NCBI RefSeq assembly: GCF_000341735.1
Contig: NZ_KB455575.1
Span: forward strand, 3,030,678 to 3,094,677
DNA: 64,000 bases
Direction of reading: 5' to 3'
Source of the DNA: Methylotuvimicrobium buryatense 5G
Lineage (GTDB): Bacteria; Pseudomonadota; Gammaproteobacteria; Methylococcales; Methylomonadaceae
Shown here: piece by piece, positions 35,574 through 45,246 of the stretch
Numbering within the stretch: the first letter of the stretch is position 1
How the letters are laid out: each line of letters starts with the position of its first letter
Notes under the pieces: model-generated
Database searches by the model: none
Seen by the model: the letters and a program-made list of their open reading frames with translations, nothing else
What the model was told of the DNA's origin: nothing
Translations under genes and position numbers: made by a program

Positions 35574-36208
35574 GTACATCGTCACACGGAGTATACCCAT
35601 CGTAGATCAAAATTCGGCAGCAATCAATGGCGCTTACCTTCGACTGGAAACAATCCGCAAACTGGATTTAACCAAACCGACAGTGAACTGGGTGGATTAA
35701 AATCTAGCCCTACCCTTGACACCAATACCTTCATTAACGAGCAAGCCTTAACGTAGCGGTCGGATACTGAATGCGGACCATCTCCTGGTAACGCATGGCA
35801 CTTCGATACCCTCAGCGGCCTTCAGCTCCACTTCATCAAGTCTTCTCAGTACTTCGCTGGGGGCAGTCAGTCCCGGGCAAGTAGCCGAGGTGCCTGTACC
35901 GAGCCCAGTGTGGCTGATAGGCAGCGGCCTGATGGGATTGCTGTGCTTGAAAAAGCGCTTGAACGCTTGCTAATTCGGTCTGATCGGCACTTCGAGATAA
36001 GCTAACTCGTCGAGAGACTAATACCGATAATTACTTTACACGCTTGGGGACAAGCCAATAATTTCGACTGTAGAAGGCTTGCAAAACCCGGAATGATCGG
36101 TTTCCGGCTTTTTGTCTTGTTTTATTATCAAATCATCTTTTTCTCTGCGAATAGTGAATAGCTCTATATCGTCAGTAAAACTCCTCATGAACAACGATCC
36201 AACCCGGC
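35574..36208. other. Spacer with family C fragment and PEP-CTERM remnant
   Basis: Begins with a partial family C end (ATCGTAGATCAAAATTCGGCA, near 35600) and contains the remnant listed separately (35737-35973). The stretch 35974-36208 shows no gene or repeat. Confidence 0.6.
35737..35973 (+). pseudogene. C-terminal remnant of a PEP-CTERM (VPxP-type) protein
   Basis: An open frame without a start codon ends in VPVPSPVWLIGSGLMGLLC followed by LKKRLNAC and TAA. This has all three parts of a PEP-CTERM sorting signal: the VPxP box, a hydrophobic helix with Trp and GSG, and a basic tail. The residues before it are Ser-rich (SSTSSSLLSTS). The 5' part is missing, so the gene is decayed or was cut by rearrangement. 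Confidence 0.6.
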
Positions 36209-36847
36209 TCAAGCTCTCTGGCGATAACGGATAATGCGCTCGAATAACAGCGCTGCATGATAGGCAGCATCAGTCGTTTCCTCGAGCACACCTAGAATTT
36301 CGGTCCAATTGCTCTCGTCGATCAAAGACATTACGAGAAGACTGCGTTGTTTCTTACGCCAGTCGTGATAGATGCTATCGGCGCTAGATTCATGGTGTTT
36401 GAGTTCCTTGGAGCACGCTCTGACGTTAGCCAATTCATTGTTAGGATACTCGCCGATTTCGATTCTGAGCCGGTCGATCATCGATAGTATTACCTTGAGC
36501 ATGGCATGCGCGGCGTCTTCGATTTGTTTGGGGTGACAGATATCAATCAGGCGTGCGGTATTGTTGAGGCCATCGACGATGTCATCGAGGCGTTTGATCA
36601 ATTCCTCGGTGATGCGAATGTACTCCGAGTAGGTCAAATGCTCGAGCGCGCGAAACGCTTCCTCGGTCAATTTGTCTCCCTTTTCCTCCAGAATCTTTGC
36701 TTGAGCGATGTGGAGACCGCGTTCGTCCAAATTCGAAAACAGCAGGCCCAATGCCTGTGCACAGTCGAGGGAATTATCGAGATGTTCTTTGAATATTGTG
36801 TCCAGCGGACGGGAGTTTAGATGATGCTCGAGATTATTGTTGGTCAT
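36209..36847 (-). CDS. DUF47/PhoU-like phosphate-transport accessory protein
   Basis: 212 residues from the ATG at 36847; upstream in-frame sequence comes from the neighbouring repeat. All-helical, with the PhoU-like pattern AKILEEKGDKLTEEAFRAL and RLDDIVDGLNNTARLI. DUF47 proteins normally sit beside a Pit phosphate permease and modulate it, but no permease is next to this one. The C terminus is basic. Confidence 0.82.
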   Translation of the reverse strand: MTNNNLEHHLNSRPLDTIFKEHLDNSLDCAQALGLLFSNLDERGLHIAQAKILEEKGDKLTEEAFRALEHLTYSEYIRITEELIKRLDDIVDGLNNTARLIDICHPKQIEDAAHAMLKVILSMIDRLRIEIGEYPNNELANVRACSKELKHHESSADSIYHDWRKKQRSLLVMSLIDESNWTEILGVLEETTDAAYHAALLFERIIRYRQRA

Positions 36848-36888
36848 AGCACAAATTTTAAAGTTGGAAAATTCGTATCGGTGTTGCC

Positions 36889-37050
36889 AGCAATTCCCAG
36901 TTTGAGCAGTTTCGCCGATTTTAGGGTGTGGGGTATGCCTGTCGAGGAACGCCGTAAACCCATCCATGGGGCTTGGCGGCAGCTCCCTGCTGCCGACATC
37001 CTCGCCAAGCATACCCCACACCCTTTTTGATCTCCAAATTGGGAATTGCT
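36889..37050. repeat. Family D MITE-like element D1
   Basis: Left end AGCAATTCCCAGTTTGAGCAG and right end CCAAATTGGGAATTGCT are inverses, with inner arms GGGTGTGGGGTATGCCTG and AAGCATACCCCACACCC. The core GAGGAACGCCGTAAACCCATC is a diverged version of the GACGCCGTGAATACGTCCAT core of families A-C. Other copies: 38932-39206 and 54788-55000. Confidence 0.85.
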
Positions 37051-37219
37051 GCGGTGTTGCGATTCCGAAATCTTATATTGGCTCGATAATATGACAAATC
37101 GATGACTGTTCTCGATTTAACTGGGATCGGCCGGCGATGACTAAATGGTTATCGCTTCATCATCCTGTCACAATATCTTTTTACGATCGCGTATCGGGGT
37201 TAATTTCAGCGGGGCGGTC

Positions 37220-37732
37220 ATGTATCTAATCAAATATCTGAAACTAGCGGACATTTTCACGGTAGCGAATCTGTCCTGCGGCATTCTTTCGATCATCATG
37301 TCGATCGAAGGAAATTTAGTGCTCGGTGCGACTTTATTATTCATCGCGGTGATTTTCGACATCTTGGACGGTAAAGTTGCCGGCTTGATGCATCAGAAGA
37401 ATTCGTTCGGCAAACAAATCGATTCAATGTCAGATTTAATATCGTTCGGCGTCGCGCCGATGTTTCTCTTTTACGCCTTGCAAACGCCGGCACCCTGGGT
37501 ATCGGTTTTGTTGTTATTTTTCATCACCTGCGGCATGTTCAGATTGGCCCGATACAACGTTTCGGAAGCGCAAGGTTTCGAAGGCGTACCGATTACGGTC
37601 AATGGCGTACTGTTTCCGGTTCTTTTTTTGATCTACAGCAATTTTCCGGCAAGCCTGAATATATGGCCGTTCATTATTATCATACAAGGCTTGCTGATGG
37701 TTTCGACACTAAAAATATCGCGAATCTTTTGA
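37220..37732 (+). CDS. CDP-alcohol phosphatidyltransferase, PssA-like
   Basis: 170 residues from the ATG at 37220. About four to five membrane helices. The CDP-alcohol motif is present as DGKVAG, then G, D and D at the expected spacings (FGKQIDSMSD), except that the usual Arg after Ala is Gly. Closest in layout to short phosphatidylserine synthases of Gram-positive and archaeal type. It would join CDP-diacylglycerol to serine or another alcohol. Nine bases upstream of the TVP38 gene, so in one operon. Confidence 0.82.
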   Translation: MYLIKYLKLADIFTVANLSCGILSIIMSIEGNLVLGATLLFIAVIFDILDGKVAGLMHQKNSFGKQIDSMSDLISFGVAPMFLFYALQTPAPWVSVLLLFFITCGMFRLARYNVSEAQGFEGVPITVNGVLFPVLFLIYSNFPASLNIWPFIIIIQGLLMVSTLKISRIF

Positions 37733-37741
37733 GGCTCGCCT

Positions 37742-38410
37742 ATGAAAAACGTTAAGTTATGGTTGGCCATTATATGCCTGATCATCCTGATGTCTTTTTA
37801 CATGGCCGGTATCCTGACGCTCGACAATATCAAGACCAATGAAGCCTACCTGCGCGTTTTCATCGAAGACCATTATGGTTTGTCGGTGCTGTTGTTTTTT
37901 GTCGCCTGCACGCTTTTTATCAATTCGCCGATTCCGCTGGCCGCCCCGCTGAAAGTGTTGGGCGGCTTCTTTTTCGGATTCTATTGGGGGGCGTTTTACA
38001 ACATCGGAGCAACCCTTTTGGCGTGCCTGGTTGGCTTCGGAATCAGCCGTTACACATTCAAGGATCTATTTGAAAAACGTTATTACGATAAATTGCAAAC
38101 GATTGAGAATGAAATTGAGACAAACGGGTTTTATTATTTCTTGTCGTTGCGGTTAGTTATGGTCGTACCCTATTTTCTGATCAATATTTTGGCCGGCCTG
38201 TCCCGAATTTCCTTCAGGAAATATGCGACGAGCACGCTAGCCGGCATTACGCCGGCTTCGTTCATTTATGCGAACGGCGGCGACAAGCTCGAACAGATTA
38301 CTTCACTACAGGAAATATTCCGATTCGACATCATCCTGTCATTGACTGTAGTGGCCGCGATTTCGCTGTTTCCGGTGATCGTCAAGAAATACCGTTACAA
38401 AAGCTCGTAA
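37742..38410 (+). CDS. TVP38/TMEM64 (DedA-like) membrane protein
   Basis: 222 residues with about five membrane segments. The re-entrant core LGGFFFGFYWGAFYNIGA and the RLVMVVPYFLINILAGL...SFRKYATST segment are typical of the VTT/TVP38 family. Family members are linked to lipid scrambling or carrier-lipid flipping, which fits its pairing with a phospholipid-synthesis gene. Confidence 0.85.
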   Translation: MKNVKLWLAIICLIILMSFYMAGILTLDNIKTNEAYLRVFIEDHYGLSVLLFFVACTLFINSPIPLAAPLKVLGGFFFGFYWGAFYNIGATLLACLVGFGISRYTFKDLFEKRYYDKLQTIENEIETNGFYYFLSLRLVMVVPYFLINILAGLSRISFRKYATSTLAGITPASFIYANGGDKLEQITSLQEIFRFDIILSLTVVAAISLFPVIVKKYRYKSS

Positions 38411-38502
38411 AAAATGCAGGACGAGAAAGATGAATGCATAAAGCCTAAAGCCCGTCGCCCTGGGTGTAATGGCATTACTAACGTCATTCTAACAATCGTA
38501 AA

Positions 38503-38634
38503 TTAAGCATCGTCCGAAACCAAAAGCTCTGCGTTGAGCTCGATGCGTTCATAGTTGCTGATGACTGTGCTTCTCAACGGATAATCAGAAATGGGGCCGT
38601 CCCGATTCAAACGCTCAATCTCCCGCTTTGCCAT
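38503..38634 (-). pseudogene. Short unrecognised ORF or gene remnant
   Basis: 43 codons from ATG to TAA, reading MAKREIERLNRDGPISDYPL and ending ELLVSDDA. Composition looks coding, and in-frame upstream sequence (MNPLELAKAPMVSYIEPSI then stop) also looks protein-like, so this is probably the broken end of a former gene. No family recognised. Confidence 0.35.
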
Positions 38635-38931
38635 AATTTAGATACTCGGTTCGATGTAAGAAACCATTGGAGCCTTGGCCAATTCAAGCGGATTCATCAA
38701 AAGTTCTACCAGTCGCTAATAACGAACGGGGCACCCGATGCCCAAATTAGGTAGCAAAAACTTACCTGATTAACAAGATGCTTCCGCTTGCGGAAGCCAA
38801 GTGTCCGCGCAGGGGCCGGTCGTAGTCGCAAAAACTTCATTATGCTGTTACCCAAGCTCCAGCTCTCGTCTTTATACATAAGTATAAATATATCTAATTG
38901 TGCAAAAAGTAGCGACCGAGCGCTAAATTAC

Positions 38932-39206
38932 AGCAATTCCCAATTTGGAGATCAAAAAGGGTGTGGGGTATGCTTGGCGAGGATGTCGGCAGCAGGGCAG
39001 ATTTTTGCTCCTCGGCAATTGCTGAGTTACATGGATGTAATGAATGCAGAAAATGCAGGAGCATTTTTCTGCCCTGCATTGCCCTACTACACGCCATCCT
39101 TGGCGTTCGAGCTGCCGCCAAGCCCCCATGGATGGGTTTACGGCGTTCCTCGACAGGCATACCCCACACCCTAAAATCGGCGAAACTGCTCAAACTGGGA
39201 ATTGCT
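38932..39206. repeat. Family D MITE-like element D2, enlarged
   Basis: Same ends as D1 in the opposite orientation (AGCAATTCCCAATTTGGAG ... ACTGGGAATTGCT). The centre is longer and includes a module with CAGATTTTTGCTCCTCGGCA, also found inside element B3 at 52107-52382. This indicates module exchange between families. Confidence 0.8.
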
Positions 39207-39251
39207 GGCTAAATTGTTGTGTTGTCCGGAAAGGCTATTGGTGTTTGAGCG

Positions 39252-39431
39252 TTACTGGCTTCGATAGTCGCGACGAAGGCGTCGCTCCCACAGAGAGCGG
39301 AGGACGCTCTGTGGGAGCGATCCCCTGATCGCGATCTCGAAATCGAAAGTGTTAAGTAACAATAAATGGTATCGAGGTCTCATTGGTTAAGGTTGCAAAA
39401 GGGTAATTTTTGACTTATGTATAACGATGAG
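39252..39431. repeat. Dispersed repeat family G, copy 2
   Basis: Shares GACGAAGGCGTCGCTCCCACA, TGTGGGAGCGATCCCCTGATCG and the end TATGTATAACGATGAG with the copy at 16519-16697. Confidence 0.75.
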
Positions 39432-39473
39432 AGCTCCAGCTTGGGTGTAACCTGTTCAGGAAGCTCTAGTTTC

Positions 39474-39614
39474 CACTGCCATTAAGTTAAGCCGTCACAG
39501 AATAAGTAATGTTGGCATTCAGGCTCGAATGTGCCTCAAAAGCCTGCCATCCATGGCACTGGATTCCACCAATCCATGGCGGAATGACGGGTTTCCCTGA
39601 ACTTAATGGCAGTG
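39474..39614. repeat. Family E MITE-like element, intact copy
   Basis: Inverted ends CACTGCCATTAAGTTAAG and GAACTTAATGGCAGTG enclosing a GCCTGCCATCCATGGCACTGG segment. Same layout as 18580-18721. Confidence 0.8.
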
Positions 39615-39860
39615 AGCTCTAGCTTCCCGACAATCAAGGACGATTGAACGAGCGAATCGGGGCTGATTATGAATAAGCGAATGTTGCGCCGGTCTCAGGA
39701 AGCTAGAGCTTCCGGAGTGTCTTTCCCAAGCTGGAGCTTGGGAAAGAGCGTGATGTGGGTTGGCCGTTTTTCGCTTGACTCGCTGGCTTACGAACCCCGT
39801 CCTGCTAGGGATATGCTGATCTTTGGGCTTTAGCTGAAGAAACTTGCTAATCAGGAAAAT

Positions 39861-40478
39861 TTATGAGTCGCAACCGAAATGGCTTTGATAATCCGCTAAT
39901 GATCTTCTGATTACTTCGTGAGCTTCCTCTCGACCGTAGACTTGTGTGATTTCGCAAATACTGGCTTCGTCAGGGAGATGTTTATAGGTCAGAAAATAAT
40001 GCTTCAAGCGATCAATATAGGATACCGGACAATCCGACACGTCATTCCACTGCCGGTAAAACGTGTCTCCTTTCATGACGGCAATAATTTTATCGTCAGC
40101 TTCTCCGCCGTCTAACATACGAAATCCTCCGATGGGTATCGCTTGTAAAAGAATGTCGCCATGCGATACGTTGCGCTCACTCAACACACAAATATCCAGT
40201 GGGTCGCCATCACCTCCGATTACCTCTCTACTCGATTTCTGTTCGGCAAATTCGGCTACTTGTTCCGCACAAAAGGTTTGTGGTATGAATCCGTAAAGCG
40301 TCGGAATCATATTGGAAAATTTTTGCGGCCTATCGATTTTAAGGAATCCGCTCACTTTATCGATCTCGTACTTGACTGTGTCCGAAGGGACGATTTCGAT
40401 AAAGGCGGTAACGATATTCGGTGCTTCGTCGCCCGGGTGTATGCCGTGCCAGGGGTGTGCTCTATGTTTGGTATTCAT
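39861..40478 (-). CDS. ppa: Inorganic pyrophosphatase (family I)
   Basis: 205 residues. The family I metal site is present as GGDGDPLDICVLSE; VSGFLKIDRPQKFSNMIPTLYGFIPQTFC matches the region of conserved Lys and Tyr residues. It hydrolyses pyrophosphate to two phosphates in the cytoplasm. Slightly longer than the 175-180 residues of typical bacterial enzymes, with an extended N terminus (about 15 residues) of the type seen in other family I subgroups. Monocistronic. Confidence 0.9.
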   Translation of the reverse strand: MNTKHRAHPWHGIHPGDEAPNIVTAFIEIVPSDTVKYEIDKVSGFLKIDRPQKFSNMIPTLYGFIPQTFCAEQVAEFAEQKSSREVIGGDGDPLDICVLSERNVSHGDILLQAIPIGGFRMLDGGEADDKIIAVMKGDTFYRQWNDVSDCPVSYIDRLKHYFLTYKHLPDEASICEITQVYGREEAHEVIRRSLADYQSHFGCDS

Positions 40479-40700
40479 TTACAAATATGTTCTGAAGTTA
40501 AAATTAAAAACGAAAAGGCTGCGCTGCGGGAGGACTTGTGTGCTCCATTTCTATTAATGTATCAATCTAATAGAACTTGTCGAGTACGTCGAGGAATTGT
40601 TTATAAATTTTCTTAAACGGTTTGTTTCTATAACACTATAAAAACATTTTAACCACGGAACACACGAAATTCACTAAAGAAAGAGCGCAAAATAACTTCT

Positions 40701-40860
40701 TATACCTTTCTCACTTCAAATTTCGGCAGTGCCTGAGGAGGCACCGGGGTGTGCGGCAAAGGCTTTGCCAGCATGGAGCTGGCATAGAGCCTACAGGGAT
40801 CTATTCACGGCGTCTTTTGACGGACACCTCGGTGCCGAATTTTGATCTACGATGAGTATA
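40701..40860. repeat. Family C MITE-like element C3
   Basis: TATACCTTTCTCACTTCAAAT at the left and GATCTACGATGAGTATA at the right, with TA at both outer ends; about 160 bp and nearly the same as C1. Confidence 0.8.
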
Positions 40861-41129
40861 AATGATTACAACGCTCTAAGTTTTTGTCATTAAGAAGCCA
40901 TCACCCAAATAAGTAATGCTGGCTTGAGGCTCTCATGTAACTCAAAAGCCAGTCATCCATTGCGCAATGACGGGTTTTCGATAACATAATGATAATTAGA
41001 CTCTGCGTTGGATGAGGGGAATCAAAACCGAAATTTGAAGAACGAAGACTATGATCGAATATTTCCGTGTTTTTCGTGTATTCCGTGGTCGAAATTCTAT
41101 GTAGGTTAATCGCCTCGGCCCAAATAGAC

Positions 41130-41165
41130 AAGCTGCCTCTTTGCCGCAAAAAAAAGAGGCAGCTT
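41130..41165 (-). terminator. Hairpin downstream of the choice-of-anchor I gene
   Basis: AAGCTGCCTCTTT and AAAGAGGCAGCTT form a 13-bp stem with a short A-rich loop (sense of the plus strand). It lies about 65 bp past the stop of the minus-strand gene. There is no clear T-run after the stem on the minus strand, so this is only a probable terminator. Confidence 0.45.
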
Positions 41166-41229
41166 GGATTTACAGTATAACGAATCGTTTAGTTATTTTT
41201 GCAACGTGTTAAAACAGAAGGCGATTAAA

Positions 41230-42921
41230 CTATTTACGGAATCCTTTGATTGCCTTCGAACCGACCAAACGCTCCCGATCGATGCGGAAAACCGTCGTCG
41301 TACCGCTGACTTCGTTTGCAACGACCAGTAATGGTACGCCCGGAATCGGACTTTTCGAAGCTTCGATTACGATCAAGCCCTCTGCGCCTAAATCGCCGGC
41401 TTCCGGAGTTCCTGGTGCAAAATTGAAGTCGCGGTTATTGATGTATTGAACGAATGACGGTTGATAAGGGTTACTGATATCGTAAACCATTACGCCGCCA
41501 ATACGCTCCAAACCGATAAAGGCGTAAGTGCTGCCCCACAATTTAGCGACTACCACACCTTCAGGTTCAGGCCCTTTGTCGTCACTGCGGGTTTCGAAAC
41601 TGTTTTCGCGGTGATTGGAATTAAAATTTTCAGGGTAAACTTTAGCAGTGATGCGTTCGAAATCCGAACCACTGTCGTAGACTTGCTTCATGCTATCGGC
41701 GGCATAAATGGAAAACGAGCGGGCACCGAAGGCATAGATATCTTCGTAACACGAACCATCCGCACGTAAACCGTTTGCAGTCGTCACGTTCAAGCGACCG
41801 AGATTGGTATTGTCACGCAATTGAGAGAAAGTGCTGATACCCATTTCATTGTTGGCAAAGAAATCCAGAAAACGCGGCGAGTCGGCGCAAACGGGGATAT
41901 CGCCCGACAGAGCGCGAAACCGGGAGGCTTCGACATAACCCGGATTGCCCAACCATTCACGCGCATCCCCTTCGTTGGCCGTTACGATGAACGATTTTCC
42001 CCGGTATTCGTAATTGGCGATTGTGTCCGGCATGTAGATGCCCCAGATAGGCCAATTAGTGATATTGATCTTGCCATCCCGATCGCTGACGTCGAGCTCG
42101 TTACCGGGCAGCATGTGATCTTTGAATCCCAAGCCATTGACTGCAGTGAACTTGCCGGCTTTGATGTCTAGCGTCCCGATCGCGTTGTTTTCTTGTAACG
42201 ACACCCATGCGGTTTTCGAATCTTTGGAAACGGTTATCCATTCGGGCTCCATGTTTCTTGCGACACGTTTGCCGTCGCCAGGATTGACATCAGGTCCGAA
42301 AATTCGAACGGAAGCATCGAGATCGCTTTCTTTCAAACCTTCAAAGCCCGCCGTACGAACATGGCTTTGCGTCAATTTAGCGATTTGCTTGGGTAAATCG
42401 ATGATGCTGACCGAACCTTCCGGATCGATTGTATAATCGTCGTTCGGTTCGCCTTCGTTGGCGACCAATACACGTTTGCCGTCCGGAGTAAAGGTTATAG
42501 CATCAGGCAACGCGCCGATTTGCACGCTAGCCAAAACATTACCCTCGATATCGAGGAAAACGGCCTTGCCCGGATCGGTCTTGACTGCCGCTTCAACGGC
42601 TGCTGCAACCAAACCTTTATGAACGGCAACACTATTTACTACCGCGCCGTAACCGGATAAATCGATATTGAATAGTAAGGTCGGTTTAGACGGATCTTTA
42701 ATATCTAATACATCGATCTGACCGCTTTCGGCATTGACGACAAACAGGCGTTGCGATTCCGGATCGTGTGCGACGATCTCAGCAGAGGACTTGTCAAAAG
42801 TTCCCGTCGCATAAGTGCCGAGAGGGCTTAACTCAAGTTTAAACGGTTTACCGGCTTCAGCCTGACCATTGAGGACAAGACACAATCCGAAGACACTGCT
42901 TGCAAGGATAGTATTTTTCAC
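41230..42921 (-). CDS. Choice-of-anchor I family secreted beta-propeller protein
   Basis: 563 residues from a GTG at 42921. I choose this start over the ATG at 42960 because AGGAGA lies six bases before it and it gives a proper signal peptide (ending NGQAEA, about residue 23). The mature protein has beta-propeller repeats (AHDPESQRLFVVNAESGQID, FTPDGKRVLVANEGEPND) typical of choice-of-anchor I domains, related to alkaline-phosphatase-like PhoX propellers. Probably periplasmic or extracellular and metal binding. Function unknown; monocistronic. Confidence 0.82.
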   Translation of the reverse strand: MKNTILASSVFGLCLVLNGQAEAGKPFKLELSPLGTYATGTFDKSSAEIVAHDPESQRLFVVNAESGQIDVLDIKDPSKPTLLFNIDLSGYGAVVNSVAVHKGLVAAAVEAAVKTDPGKAVFLDIEGNVLASVQIGALPDAITFTPDGKRVLVANEGEPNDDYTIDPEGSVSIIDLPKQIAKLTQSHVRTAGFEGLKESDLDASVRIFGPDVNPGDGKRVARNMEPEWITVSKDSKTAWVSLQENNAIGTLDIKAGKFTAVNGLGFKDHMLPGNELDVSDRDGKINITNWPIWGIYMPDTIANYEYRGKSFIVTANEGDAREWLGNPGYVEASRFRALSGDIPVCADSPRFLDFFANNEMGISTFSQLRDNTNLGRLNVTTANGLRADGSCYEDIYAFGARSFSIYAADSMKQVYDSGSDFERITAKVYPENFNSNHRENSFETRSDDKGPEPEGVVVAKLWGSTYAFIGLERIGGVMVYDISNPYQPSFVQYINNRDFNFAPGTPEAGDLGAEGLIVIEASKSPIPGVPLLVVANEVSGTTTVFRIDRERLVGSKAIKGFRK

Positions 42922-42960
42922 TTTTTCTCCTAGCCTGGCGGGTTGAAAGGAAGTTCGCAT

Positions 42961-43461
42961 AAGGTTAATGAGTCGATGCCAGACCTTTTTAATCCTAAAT
43001 AAGCAAGGTTACATTTTGATGACTTTGAAATTTGCTTAGAACGACTAAAACGAGGAAAGAACGCTTTTCCTAATCGTTTTTCAATATGAGTTTTATACCT
43101 TTCACACTTCAAATTTCGGCAGTGTCTAAGGAGGCATTGGGGTGATCAGCAAAGGCTATGCCAGCATGAATGCTGGCGTAGCGCCTACATGGACGTATTC
43201 ACGGCGTCCTTTGGCGGACAACCCGGTGCCGAATTTTGATCTACGGGTACTATGCAACCCATAAGCGCCAACTTAAAAGGGGCTCGTCATTCCGCCAGGG
43301 ATTGGCGGAATCCAGAGCCACGGATGGCAATGCGCAGCACCACATTCATGCAACATGGATATCGACAACCTATACCGATATGACGAATAAAGCCATAAAC
43401 GCACCATAGAATAGGCACTAATTTGGGGCTCAATGACTATGCAACCGCCTTCGACCTGAGT
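42961..43461. other. Spacer with family C and E repeats
   Basis: Contains element C4 (43094-43252) and a partial family E copy (43261-43345, GTCATTCCGCCAGGGATTGG). No gene seen. It lies between the end of the GspE/PilB-like gene and the promoter side of the choice-of-anchor I gene. Confidence 0.65.
43094..43252. repeat. Family C MITE-like element C4
   Basis: TATACCTTTCACACTTCAAAT at the left; GAATTTTGATCTACGGGTA at the right; core CCTACATGGACGTATTCACG. Confidence 0.75.
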
Positions 43462-45246
43462 TTAATAGTCGATTCTCTCCGGCGCCACACGCAGCACTTC
43501 CTCTATTGTCGTCAGGCCCGACGCGACTTTTTCGGCGCCACTTAGCCGAAGCGGCTTCATGCCTTCCTTAATCGCTTGATGTTGCAATGCGGTTAAATCG
43601 CAGCCTTCGGTAATGAGCGGCTGGATACCGAGACTGTTTTCGAAAATCTCATAAATTCCGATTCGCCCGGCATAGCCGGTGTTGTGGCATTCCTTACAAC
43701 CGACGGCCTGATAGATTTGCTTAGGGGGTGCGACCTTAAACGGTGAGACCAAGTTTTGCCATTGCCGGCTATCGACCGGCGCGACCGCTTTGCAATGCCG
43801 ACATAACACTCGAATCAATCGCTGCGCCATGATACCCAATACCGTCTGTTGTATCAGATAGCTCGGCACACCTAAGTTGAGCAAACGAATGACCGCAGCC
43901 GGCGCATTGTTCGTGTGCAGCGTCGAAATGACCAAATGCCCGGTTAATGCGGCCTGCACGGCCATTTCGGCGGTTTCCAGATCGCGAATCTCGCCGATCA
44001 TGATGATATCGGGATCTTGTCGCATCAACGTGCGTATGCCGCTCGCAAAATCGAGTCCGATATTGTGTTGAACTTGCATCTGATTGAATAACGGCTCGAT
44101 TTGCTCGATTGGATCTTCGACCGTACATAGATTAATTTCCGGTGTCGCAAGCCGCTTTAGGGTTGAATACAAAGTGGTCGTTTTTCCGGAACCGGTCGGC
44201 CCTGTGACCAAAATGATGCCGTGGGTTTGCGAAGTCATCCGGTTCCATATCGCCAATTCCTGCTTGTTGAAACCCAGTTGCCGGTAGTCGCGCAACAAGA
44301 CTTCGGGATCGAAAATACGCATCACCAGTTTTTCACCGAACGCTGTCGGCATCGTCGATAATCTGAGTTCAATTTCCTTACCGTTGACATTTTGGGTTTT
44401 GACTCTACCGTCTTGCGGCAGTCGCTTTTCGGCTATATTCATTCGCCCCAAAATCTTGAGTCGACTCAAAACCGCATTCATAATCGGCATCGGCAACTGA
44501 TAAACATGGTGCAAAATGCCGTCGATGCGAAAACGGACGTTGCCTTGGAGGCGGCGCGGTTCGATGTGGATATCGCTGGCGCGTTGGTCGAAGGCGTATT
44601 GGAACAGCCAATTGACCAAATTGACGATATGCTGGTTATTGACATCGAAATCGGATTGCTTGCTTAGCTCGACTAATTGTTCGAAATTTTGGCCTCCGGC
44701 ACGGCCATCGCTATTGGTTTGGACCCCGGCGCCTTTGAGCGAGCGCGAGAAATTATAAAATTCTTCGGTATAACGCTTGATTTCATCCGGGTTAGCGAAT
44801 ACCAAGCTAATATTGCCGCTATGCATCTTGGCAAGATCGATTTGCCAAGAACCGATATCGGGTTCAGCCGTTGCAATCAAGACTTCGTCATCAGTGACTT
44901 TGATCGGCAGTATGTTGTAATGAGTGGCGTAGGCCTTACTAAAGATAGCAGTGACGCTCGGCACGTCGATTCGCAAGGGATCGAAATAGTAATAAGTCAT
45001 CCCTAATTTGTCGGCAAGCCATTGCGTTAGTTCTTCCTGAGTCAACAATTTGCCGAGCCGGGTCTTGTCGCCGATTTCGCATTCGGTCAGTATTTTTAGC
45101 GGGTGTTTGTGCTTATTGACCGAGGCATTAGCGTATTGCCGGCATTTTTCGAGGTCCTTGGCCGACAGCATACCGTCCCGATCGAGCCAATCGATAACCC
45201 GGCCGATATCCAGTTTTTTGTCGTCAGTATTGAATTCTACCCGCAT
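43462..45246 (-). CDS. GspE/PilB-type secretion or pilus assembly ATPase
   Basis: 594 residues. N-terminal MshEN-like region (about 50-160), then the ATPase: Walker A GPTGSGKTTT (about 347-356), Asp box EDPIEQIE, Walker B LMRQDPDIIMIGEIRD and a His box ALTGHLVISTLHTNNA. A zinc site CRHC...CKEC lies near 490-525. It drives pilin or pseudopilin assembly (type II secretion or type IV pili). It stands alone: no GspF/PilC or pseudopilin gene is near, so it must work with genes elsewhere. Confidence 0.9.
   Translation of the reverse strand: MRVEFNTDDKKLDIGRVIDWLDRDGMLSAKDLEKCRQYANASVNKHKHPLKILTECEIGDKTRLGKLLTQEELTQWLADKLGMTYYYFDPLRIDVPSVTAIFSKAYATHYNILPIKVTDDEVLIATAEPDIGSWQIDLAKMHSGNISLVFANPDEIKRYTEEFYNFSRSLKGAGVQTNSDGRAGGQNFEQLVELSKQSDFDVNNQHIVNLVNWLFQYAFDQRASDIHIEPRRLQGNVRFRIDGILHHVYQLPMPIMNAVLSRLKILGRMNIAEKRLPQDGRVKTQNVNGKEIELRLSTMPTAFGEKLVMRIFDPEVLLRDYRQLGFNKQELAIWNRMTSQTHGIILVTGPTGSGKTTTLYSTLKRLATPEINLCTVEDPIEQIEPLFNQMQVQHNIGLDFASGIRTLMRQDPDIIMIGEIRDLETAEMAVQAALTGHLVISTLHTNNAPAAVIRLLNLGVPSYLIQQTVLGIMAQRLIRVLCRHCKAVAPVDSRQWQNLVSPFKVAPPKQIYQAVGCKECHNTGYAGRIGIYEIFENSLGIQPLITEGCDLTALQHQAIKEGMKPLRLSGAEKVASGLTTIEEVLRVAPERIDY

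Larger units (their letters stand above)
38411..39860. other. 1.45-kb spacer made largely of repeats
   Basis: Contains element D2 (38932-39206), a family G copy (39252-39431), a family E copy (39474-39614) and a partial family F end (39778-39863, ACTTGCTAATCAGGAAA). Only one short unrecognised frame (38503-38634, minus) is seen. The part around 39620-39780 has more hairpins (GCTAGAGCTTCC) but no gene. Confidence 0.7.
40479..41229. other. Spacer with family C and E repeats
   Basis: Contains element C3 (40701-40860), a degenerate family E copy (40886-40992) and a hairpin (41130-41165). The remaining DNA is AT-rich, with no gene seen. Confidence 0.65.

Noticed and set aside
36848..37021. Upstream extension of the PhoU-like protein
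   Set aside because: Encoded by repeat D1 and not similar to the DUF47 family, so the ATG at 36847 is used.
41130..41165. Hairpin as a riboswitch or regulatory RNA
   Set aside because: A simple 13-bp stem behind a stop codon, without any conserved riboswitch features.
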